Shown one piece after another: positions 59,301 to 64,000 of a DNA stretch of 64,000 bases. This DNA is from Pyxidicoccus caerfyrddinensis (GTDB lineage: Bacteria > Myxococcota > Myxococcia > Myxococcales > Myxococcaceae): the NCBI RefSeq assembly GCF_010894405.1, contig NZ_JAAIYA010000001.1, positions 803,065 through 867,064 on the forward strand, given 5' to 3'. The notes below the pieces were generated by a model. It made no database searches. It saw nothing but the letters and a program-made list of their open reading frames with translations, and was not told the origin of the DNA. Made by a program: the position numbers and the translations under genes. Within the stretch, counting starts at the first letter, position 1; each line of letters begins with the position of its first letter.

Positions 59301-60049
59301 GGCACGAACTCCGACTTCGGGAAGTCCTTGATGAGCTCCTCGTAGCGGGCCACGGCGGTGTCGCGGCGGCCGAGCTCGTAGAGGTTGTAGCCCATGGAGA
59401 AGAGGATCTCGTCGCGCTGCGGGTACTTCGGGTACGCGCGGAGGATGTCCTCGTAGATGGCCATCGTCTCCGCGCGGTAGCGCTCGCTCTCCTTGTGGTC
59501 CTGCTGAGGCTCCGCGGCCTTCTCGCCGCGGGCCACGGCGGCGTCGTACTGCTTCTCCGCCGCGAGGAAGCGGTCCATCTCCAGCCGGTAGAGGTACTGG
59601 GACTTCTCCCAGTAGAGCTCCGACAGGCGGCTGAGCATCTCCGCCTTCTGCATGTTGTCGTCGTGCAGCTTGGAGACGAGGCGCTTGAGGGCCTCGATGG
59701 CCTCGTCGCGCTTCTTGTCCGCGAGCGCGTCCTTCTTCGAGTCCGCGATGCGGGGGATGTCCGCGAACTTCGCCGTGGCGGGCTTCACCCGCGCGGGGCC
59801 GCGGCGCACGTCCTCGGGCGCCACGCCGGGCGGAGGGGCCTTCGCCTCCTCCTGCTTCGCGGCCTGAGCCTTCTTGTCGGACGCCTTGCCCTTCTCCCGA
59901 GCCTCCCGCGCCCCGGGGGTCTTCGACGCCGACGCCGAGGCGGGCTTCTTCACCGCCTTGCGAGCCGGCGACTCCGCCGCCTCTCCCACCCCACCGGCGG
60001 CGAGCGCGACACCTACCGCCAGCGCACCGAAACGAAGAACCACCTTCAT
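56366..60049 (-). CDS. nfsD: Giant periplasmic TPR protein, NfsD/GltD (AgmU)-type
   Basis: A 1227-residue exported protein with a signal peptide (about 1-24) followed by a Lys/Ala-rich linker to about residue 90. The long array of TPR-like helices runs to about 1130; typical units are ILRAYPKYPQRDEILFSMGY and EFVPDAYIQLGNHYFENNK. The C-terminal 90 residues are Pro/Ala-rich. Length and composition match NfsD and its gliding paralogue AgmU/GltD, a periplasmic scaffold. AGGAG lies before the ATG. The 250 bp before it hold a strong hairpin and a motif shared with the nfsH leader. Fourth of eight clustered genes and by far the largest. Confidence 0.85.
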   Translation of the reverse strand: MKVVLRFGALAVGVALAAGGVGEAAESPARKAVKKPASASASKTPGAREAREKGKASDKKAQAAKQEEAKAPPPGVAPEDVRRGPARVKPATAKFADIPRIADSKKDALADKKRDEAIEALKRLVSKLHDDNMQKAEMLSRLSELYWEKSQYLYRLEMDRFLAAEKQYDAAVARGEKAAEPQQDHKESERYRAETMAIYEDILRAYPKYPQRDEILFSMGYNLYELGRRDTAVARYEELIKDFPKSEFVPDAYIQLGNHYFENNKLIPAKQNYEKARDSGVPKIYAYAIYKLSWCDYNTGDYAEGLKKLHEVVDYSAKKEELGDLRTEALNDLTVFYVQMDQPKEAITYFKEKAPTKRQGRLIAKTAAGLVDAGHFDSAILTYRTLVDDEPMGANAPEYQQAIVRAYEGLRQRQQVRKEMKRMVDLYSPGGEWWTANEKQANVLRNAFNVTEEAMRVMVTEYHQEAQKTRQVETYRLARDIYKQYVDAFASSANPDFVADSAFNIRFFYAEILWALEEWQAAAAEYDAVVAFKIPDRDTAREVSNETYRKSAAYNAILAYDKLVKIERGQLARSDLKDGQKVDEKKDKGDVAKQRIVKRDAKESEEEKLTKFEERLVSACDIYVKLYPDTQDEIDLRYQAAVILYDRSHFVDAARRFGEIIEKYPEERRSRDAADLTMYVLESREEWFELSTLSRKFLANKRLSKPGTDFATRVARVVEGSHYKWVDEVVYKKEKNPKKAAEEFLKFVVEFPRSENADRALTYVMVIAQEAGEIDKGIEAGERFLKEYPHSNFELKARYSLAGLYEKVAEYRKAATMAESFITEYDAAMKARDAESRKSKERKATAKKDDAPGAVEDADSKRAQRTAERKALVDEAGTWVADAQFNAGVWWEGAGEPQKAVSAYSAYVTRFRDRKDVPQVAFAIANVWEKEKKWTEAGKAFGSFAETYGRDSRATAPQLYLARYHELLAYQQLKNVREQERVQAELVRSWNKLPEAARKDVAVLNAYGHARFLALEPAWKRYTDIKFSRVTTIRRDLTAKQKEIQRVEKEYLAVLATGSGEWGIAALTRIGLAYADFAKNIMDSPDPQGLDEDQLAMYRGELENLALPLEDKATEALEKALDKAYELGVYSQWTLAAQDQVNRYRPGSYAQVRPVEYRTSDSMARADLARAPDGTAEASVTPAPAATEPGTPSQPDGKAAPVDPAQQAPSTLETAPAPTASLGEVLP

Positions 60050-60137
60050 GCGAGCTCCTGCCGTGAAGCCGACCCGGCAACCGGGCGATCAGACACCCAT
60101 TGACGAGGGACGACGGAAAGTAGACGCGCCCTCCCAG

Positions 60138-60155
60138 AATGAGAAGTGGCGTGGA
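60138..60155 (-). promoter_or_regulatory. Shared 17-18-nt motif in the nfsD leader
   Basis: AATGAGAAGTGGCGTGGA here and AATGAAAGTGGCGTGGA at 52169-52185 differ by one base insertion. Read on the minus strand, each ends about 89-90 bases before a start codon (nfsD and nfsH). The nfsH copy forms part of the terminator stem; this copy has no partner arm. Confidence 0.45.
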
Positions 60156-60214
60156 ACGACTCTTGCGACCCGTAACCCAGTGTCTGGCAATGGGTTCTTC
60201 CAGTGCCCGACAAC

Positions 60215-60265
60215 GACGAAGGGGGCGGCCCCGGCGCCAGCTGCGCGCGGAGGCGGCCCCCTCGT
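60215..60265 (-). terminator. Large GC hairpin between nfsC and nfsD
   Basis: ACGA(A)GGGGGC (60215-60226) pairs with GCCCCCTCGT (60256-60265), and an inner GGCC/GGCC-type stem with one mismatch extends it. It starts 36 bases past the nfsC stop. It could terminate or attenuate the transcript before nfsD; on the minus strand a TCGTCGTTG stretch rather than a pure T-run follows. Confidence 0.5.
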
Positions 60266-60300
60266 GGGTACGACCGTGGGCGACAGTGGCCCATGTGTGT

Positions 60301-61866
60301 CTATTGTTGCTGCTGCGTGGATTCAGCCGTCTTCGCCGGGCAGCCGCGCTTCAGCGTGTACTGGTAGTAACCAATCTCGTCGATCCAGAACTCGCCCTGG
60401 AACTTCCAGTAGTTGTAATTGGCCCCCGGCATCTTCGGCCGGTAGAGCGACTGGCGCGTCAGGAGCGCCTTCTGGTCCACACCGGCCTGGAGCAGGTCCT
60501 TCTCGTCCAGCGCCGTCTGCACGCGGATGATTTCCGCCTGGTCGGAGAAGGTGCGCAGGTTGTCAGCCGCCTCGCGGATGCGGCTCTTGGCCAGCGTGCC
60601 GCCGACCTGGAGCAGCGTGCCGCGAATCTCCTCCAGCGAGCCCATCGTCTGCGCTGCCATGGGCGAGCCGCGCCAGCCGCCGCCGCTGAGCGTGCGCTTC
60701 TCCTGGTCCACCTGGTCCAGCATCCGCATCACCTCGCGGATGCGCTCGTTGTTGCGCAGCCACAGGTACACCGGGCGCGGCAGCCGGCGGTTCTCCGCGG
60801 CCACCAGGTTGTACGCCTGCACCAGCTGCACGTCGTCGCCGGTGAACGGGTCGAGCTGCTTCGCCATGGGGCCGTAGAGCTCGTCGAAGGCCGCCAGCGT
60901 GGTCTTCACCTCGTCGTAGAGGCAGGAGTAGTAGTAGACGGTCGCCTTGAGGATCCACGACTCGGGCTGGAAGGCGCCCTCGAACTGGGGCGCGTGGAGC
61001 GCCTGCAGGCTGCCCAGCGCGCCGCCGAAGTCCTCGTTCTGGAAGCGCGCGAAGCCGTTCTCGAAGAGGGCCTGGTCCCAGTAGCGGGCGTAGCGAGGCA
61101 CGCGCTCGTAGGCGGCGGTGGCCTCCGCCTGCTCGCCACGGCGGTAGTGCAGGCGGCCCAGGCTGAGCAGCGCCAGGTGCTGGGTGGGCTTGAGCTCCAC
61201 CTGCGGCTCCTTCGCGGACAGCACCGCGTTGAAGGCGGACAGGGCCTCCTTGTCCAGCGCGTCGCCCTCACCGGGGCGGCCAGGGAAGCGCGGGTCCGAC
61301 AGCACCACGCCCAGCAGGTAGCGCGCCTTGGCGTAGACGCGGCTGTCCTTGGGGACGGCCTCCAGCAGCTGGCGCGCCTCCTCGAAGCGGCCCTTGCGCT
61401 GGCTCACCGTGCCCACCAGGTAGTTGATGCGGGCGAGCACCTCCTTGGGCAGCGTCACCCACCGGTCGCGCACCTCGTCGGTGTACGCCTGGTTGAGGAT
61501 GCTGGGGATGAGGTTCTGCTCGTCCAGTTGCTGCTGCATGTCGACCAGCCCCTCCACCGCCTTGAGGTACGAGGGGTGCGAGGGCCCGGCGTTGACGATG
61601 GCCGCGTAGGAGATGAAGGCGGAGACGGGCAGCCCCTTCTTCGCGAGCGACTGCGCGAGGAAGTACTCCGACTTGCCCTTCACGTCGGCGTCGGCGGCGC
61701 CCTCGGAGAGCTGGAAGAAGAGCGGCGCGGCGGTGTCGAAGTCGCCGGCGTTGAAGGCGGCCAGCGCGCGGTTGTAGCCGCCCACGTCCTGCTGGGCGAA
61801 CACCGCGAGCGGCGCCAGGACGACGAAGAAGCTGAGCAGTCGTTTCATGGCGAGGAGTGCCTTCAT
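60301..61866 (-). CDS. nfsC: Periplasmic TPR protein, NfsC/GltC-type
   Basis: A 521-residue exported protein with a signal peptide (MKRLLSFFVVLAPLAVFAQ, counted from the second Met). TPR-like helical repeats follow (about 30-330; LFFQLSEGAADADVKGKSEYF, YAKARYLLGVVLSDP, HLALLSLGRLHYRRGEQAEA), and the helical C-terminal half ends in a Trp/Tyr-rich segment (YNYWKFQGEFWIDEIGYYQY). ATG 61866 or ATG 61848 are both possible starts; the latter gives the signal peptide directly. It lies five bases after the nfsB stop. It corresponds to the C subunit of Nfs and Glt systems. Third of eight clustered genes. Confidence 0.8.
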   Translation of the reverse strand: MKALLAMKRLLSFFVVLAPLAVFAQQDVGGYNRALAAFNAGDFDTAAPLFFQLSEGAADADVKGKSEYFLAQSLAKKGLPVSAFISYAAIVNAGPSHPSYLKAVEGLVDMQQQLDEQNLIPSILNQAYTDEVRDRWVTLPKEVLARINYLVGTVSQRKGRFEEARQLLEAVPKDSRVYAKARYLLGVVLSDPRFPGRPGEGDALDKEALSAFNAVLSAKEPQVELKPTQHLALLSLGRLHYRRGEQAEATAAYERVPRYARYWDQALFENGFARFQNEDFGGALGSLQALHAPQFEGAFQPESWILKATVYYYSCLYDEVKTTLAAFDELYGPMAKQLDPFTGDDVQLVQAYNLVAAENRRLPRPVYLWLRNNERIREVMRMLDQVDQEKRTLSGGGWRGSPMAAQTMGSLEEIRGTLLQVGGTLAKSRIREAADNLRTFSDQAEIIRVQTALDEKDLLQAGVDQKALLTRQSLYRPKMPGANYNYWKFQGEFWIDEIGYYQYTLKRGCPAKTAESTQQQQ

Positions 61867-61871
61867 GTGCG

Positions 61872-63074
61872 TCAGAAGAGGATGGAGAAGCCGGCGTAGA
61901 AGCTGATGTTGTTGAGGACGTCCGAGGACGGCTCGGCCACCAGGTCCCGACCCAGGATGATGTCCTCGCGGTAGTTCTTCTTCGTCTTCGGGTCCACGCC
62001 GTCGAACTTCTCGTACTTGCAGCTGCCGCTGAGCTGCAGCGTGGCGAAGTCCTGGTTGCCCGCGCGCGCGGCCTCCAGCGCCTCGAAGTCCGCCAGGTTG
62101 CAGCCGTCCACCTTGTCCACGCGGGCGGTGTAGATGAGGTCTCTCACCTCCATGCGCAGCGCGTAGTGCTCGCCGAACTGGAGGCGGAAGCCGCCGCCCA
62201 CCGAGCCTAGGAACTTGGTGCCGGTGTCACCGAAGCGGGCCGGCACCGTGAAGGTCTCCCCGTCCACCTCGTTCGCCACTTCCGGGCGGATGAGGTGGCG
62301 CGTGGAGCCCAGGCCCGCGCCGCCGCTGAGCACCACGCTGAACTGGGCCAGCGAGTCGTTGAGGAAGGCGAACTTGCCGTAGAGCGGCGTCACCTCCACG
62401 CCCGCCTGCGCGCCCCACACCAGCAGCAGCGACGAGGCCGCCTGCGCCTGCTCGCGGACCTTGTCGATGAGCTCGAGGTTGAAGTCGCTCTCGTTCGAGT
62501 ACCAGTTGTACTGGCCCATCAGCTGGAACGCGAAGTTCTCCTGCAGGTGGTAGATGTACTGGAGGGCCGAGCCGGCGTGGTTGGTGTACTTGCCGTTCAC
62601 CTGCACCGTGGCCGGGAAGAACGCGAACTCGTGGTGGCCCTCGTCCGCGAAGCGCTTCTTCTGGACGATGTGCACCGACACGTTCGGGTTGTAGAGCGGC
62701 GCGCCATGCACCAGGCGCTGCTGCTGGGCCTCGGTGGTGCGCGGGGACTCGGCGGCCAGCACGGGCGCGTCCTCCGGCGTCGCGGGCGCGTCCGGCTGCG
62801 TGGGCTGGGGCTCGGCCACCACGGGCGTCTCTTCCGGAGAAGCGGGCGCGGGGGCCTCGGCGGCGGTGTCTGCTTCAGGAGCCGGCTCAGGCGTCTCCTG
62901 CGGCACGACGGGCTCGGGCCGGGTCGCGGGCGCGGAGGGAGCCTCCGGCTTCGGCTGGGCCTGGACGGGCGGCGGCGGCACGGACGTCTCGGCGCCGGGC
63001 GCGGGCACGTTCGCCTGCGCGAGCGCGAGGGCCGGGGCGGCGACGAGGAGCGCGAGGGAGATGATGGGTCGCAT
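61872..63074 (-). CDS. nfsB: Outer-membrane barrel with Pro/Ala-rich N-terminus, NfsB/GltA-type
   Basis: A 400-residue exported protein: signal peptide about 1-19 (cleavage after LALAQ), a Pro/Ala/Glu-rich linker of about 100 residues, then about 270 residues of amphipathic strands (VHIVQKKRFADEGHHEFAFF, ALQYIYHLQENFAFQLMGQY). The outer-membrane signature FYAGFSILF closes the chain. The linker-plus-barrel plan matches the larger outer-membrane barrel in Glt and Nfs systems. It overlaps no gene but lies 12 bases past the nfsA stop. In M. xanthus these barrels sit in the outer membrane where the Nfs machine deals with coat polysaccharide. Second of eight clustered genes. Confidence 0.8.
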   Translation of the reverse strand: MRPIISLALLVAAPALALAQANVPAPGAETSVPPPPVQAQPKPEAPSAPATRPEPVVPQETPEPAPEADTAAEAPAPASPEETPVVAEPQPTQPDAPATPEDAPVLAAESPRTTEAQQQRLVHGAPLYNPNVSVHIVQKKRFADEGHHEFAFFPATVQVNGKYTNHAGSALQYIYHLQENFAFQLMGQYNWYSNESDFNLELIDKVREQAQAASSLLLVWGAQAGVEVTPLYGKFAFLNDSLAQFSVVLSGGAGLGSTRHLIRPEVANEVDGETFTVPARFGDTGTKFLGSVGGGFRLQFGEHYALRMEVRDLIYTARVDKVDGCNLADFEALEAARAGNQDFATLQLSGSCKYEKFDGVDPKTKKNYREDIILGRDLVAEPSSDVLNNISFYAGFSILF

Positions 63075-63086
63075 AGTCAGGAGGAC

Positions 63087-63911
63087 CTAGAAGGAGAAGG
63101 TGTAGCCAAGGTCGAACTGCACCAGGTGCGTGAAGCCGGGGCTGGCCGCGGGCTCACCCGTCTCGCGCCCCGCCTCCCAGTCATCGCGCAGCAGGTTGAC
63201 GCGGTAGGCGTCGCGGAACACCCAGTCGCGCAGCTCCAGCCGCACGCCGTGCTTGTTGAGGACGAAGAAGCGGAAGCCCACCGCGGCGGACACCACCGGG
63301 GCCACGCGCGTCTCCTTCACCCAGTAGTCACTCGACGCCGAGCCCCGGTCCTCCGGCACCGCGCGGTCGTCACAGATGCCCAGCTCCCGGTCCACCACCT
63401 GGGTGCACTGGATGACGGAGTTGCGCTGGAAGGAGCCGAGGCCGCCGCCGGCCCAGACGTACGCCTGGAAGTGGGCGGGCAAATCGGACAGCAGGCTGAG
63501 CTTCCCGTAGATGGGCGCCCACCTCACGCCGGCCACGCCGTGGAGGTTCATCTCCCAGAGGTCCTCGAGCTCGTCCGTCACCTTCTTGTCCTGGCGGTCC
63601 AGGAAGCTCTCGGAGATGGAGCGCGCGAGCCCGGTGTGGCGGCTGGCCGCGTAGCCGGCGCGCGCCTCGAGCGCGAAGGTGTTGAAGAGGTTGTAGGCGA
63701 CGCCGACGTTGAAGAAGTAGTGCGCCGTCAGGTGCGTCTGAACCGGAAGGCCCACGCCGAGCGACAGCTCGAGGTGCCCTCCGGGCTCGAACAGCCGGTT
63801 GCGGACGACGACATTGTCGAGGACCTTCTCATCATCGTCCTGCGCCGAGGCGACAGGCGCCGCCAGCGAAATGGCCAACGAAGCAATGACGCGGAGCGTG
63901 CGTGCGTTCAT
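63087..63911 (-). CDS. nfsA: Outer-membrane barrel, NfsA/GltB-type
   Basis: A 274-residue exported protein with a signal peptide (about 1-23, cleavage after VASAQ). Strands such as HLELSLGVGLPVQTHLTAHY and ALEARAGYAASRHTG follow, and the C-terminal FDLGYTFSF outer-membrane signature ends it. It has the small acidic loop regions typical of this group and two Cys in a predicted external loop (VIQCTQVVDRELGICDDR). It is the first gene of the eight-gene minus-strand cluster. The leader region upstream (63912-64000) is only partly in the window and shows a GGGAGG/CCTCCC hairpin at 63949-63966. The A/B identity of the two barrels is set by gene order, so a swap of names is possible. Confidence 0.78.
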   Translation of the reverse strand: MNARTLRVIASLAISLAAPVASAQDDDEKVLDNVVVRNRLFEPGGHLELSLGVGLPVQTHLTAHYFFNVGVAYNLFNTFALEARAGYAASRHTGLARSISESFLDRQDKKVTDELEDLWEMNLHGVAGVRWAPIYGKLSLLSDLPAHFQAYVWAGGGLGSFQRNSVIQCTQVVDRELGICDDRAVPEDRGSASSDYWVKETRVAPVVSAAVGFRFFVLNKHGVRLELRDWVFRDAYRVNLLRDDWEAGRETGEPAASPGFTHLVQFDLGYTFSF

Positions 63912-63948
63912 GGTTCCTGCCCGGCCCGTGGGGTGGGCCGCCGTGTGC

Positions 63949-63966
63949 GGGAGGTCGAAGCCTCCC
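63949..63966. other. Short hairpin upstream of nfsA
   Basis: GGGAGG (63949-63954) pairs with CCTCCC (63961-63966); read on the minus strand the loop contains TTCG. It could be the terminator of a gene beyond the window or part of the nfsA leader. Too little flanking sequence is available to decide. Confidence 0.4.
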
Positions 63967-64000
63967 CCATCCCGGGCGCCTGCGTCACTCGACGATCAGG

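Noticed and set aside
60152-60166. TGGAAC-N5-TTGC resembling a sigma-54 -24/-12 promoter
   Set aside because: It points toward the 3' end of nfsC, with no forward-strand gene to serve, and the -24 element departs from TGGCAC.
51477-63911. Reading the last cluster as the gliding-motility glt operon
   Set aside because: Individual genes fit either system, but the unbroken A-B-C-D-E-F-G-H order without I/J (AgmK/AgmX) or the K lipoprotein in the window fits nfs better. A protein tree is needed to settle it.

Overview
The window comes from a high-GC delta-proteobacterium of the family Myxococcaceae (Myxococcus, Corallococcus or a close relative). GC is very high with strong third-position bias. 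Many lipoproteins and Ala/Pro-rich secreted proteins are present, there is a bacterial-enhancer regulator, and a complete set of Glt/Nfs-type envelope machinery genes, known only from myxobacteria in this contiguous form, fills the last 12.5 kb. No tRNA, rRNA, CRISPR array, IS element or prophage was seen. The window holds about 48 intact or edge-cut protein genes and one probable gene fragment.

Layout. 1-5.4 kb (+): the end of an MNIO (DUF692) oxygenase with its small partner protein, two tandem DUF4139/MuiA-like proteins and an outer-membrane barrel. 5.4-9.6 kb: an FAD monooxygenase and a lytic transglycosylase with two solute-binding domains (both -), then an HD phosphohydrolase (+). 9.6-11.3 kb: a repeat-bearing spacer, a 22-bp palindromic operator and a TetR regulator whose reading frame runs far past the normal end of the family. 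11.3-17.9 kb (-): MBL hydrolase, Cys-rich secreted protein, old yellow enzyme, a DKNYY-repeat protein beside a truncated lipoprotein gene, peptide deformylase and a ferritin-like protein. 18.3-22.4 kb (+): a TonB-like protein and two uncharacterised genes. 22.4-28.8 kb (-): fatty-acid desaturase, carboxypeptidase-regulatory-repeat/PDZ protein, secreted PHP-fold lipoprotein. 28.9-31.1 kb (+): HupE/UreJ-like membrane protein and a second old yellow enzyme. 31.2-39.7 kb: a housekeeping block (carB, class I aminotransferase, coaD, rsmD, CDF metal exporter). 39.8-44.5 kb (+): PocR-domain sigma-54 activator translationally coupled to an alpha/beta hydrolase, then typA/bipA with a clear promoter and terminator. 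44.7-46.3 kb (+): a 514-residue protein of unknown family, isolated between two strong terminators. 46.6-47.65 kb (+): a close homologue of the Pseudomonas ethylene-forming enzyme. 47.75-51.5 kb (+): a four-TM protein, SDR enzymes and a DUF6544-like protein. 51.5-63.9 kb (-): an eight-gene nfsA-H-type cluster.

How they work together. The nfs-type cluster would encode outer-membrane barrels (A, B, H), periplasmic and lipoprotein TPR scaffolds (C, D, E), a small periplasmic protein (F) and an inner-membrane FHA/TonB-like linker (G). In M. xanthus this set, driven by the AglRQS motor encoded elsewhere, transports spore-coat polysaccharide and is a paralogue of the Glt gliding machine. The most unexpected single gene is the ethylene-forming enzyme: every catalytic and substrate-binding residue I can recall of the Pseudomonas enzyme sits at the same residue number, so the organism may make ethylene from 2-oxoglutarate and arginine. 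Family assignments come from recognising motifs by eye; no database search was run.
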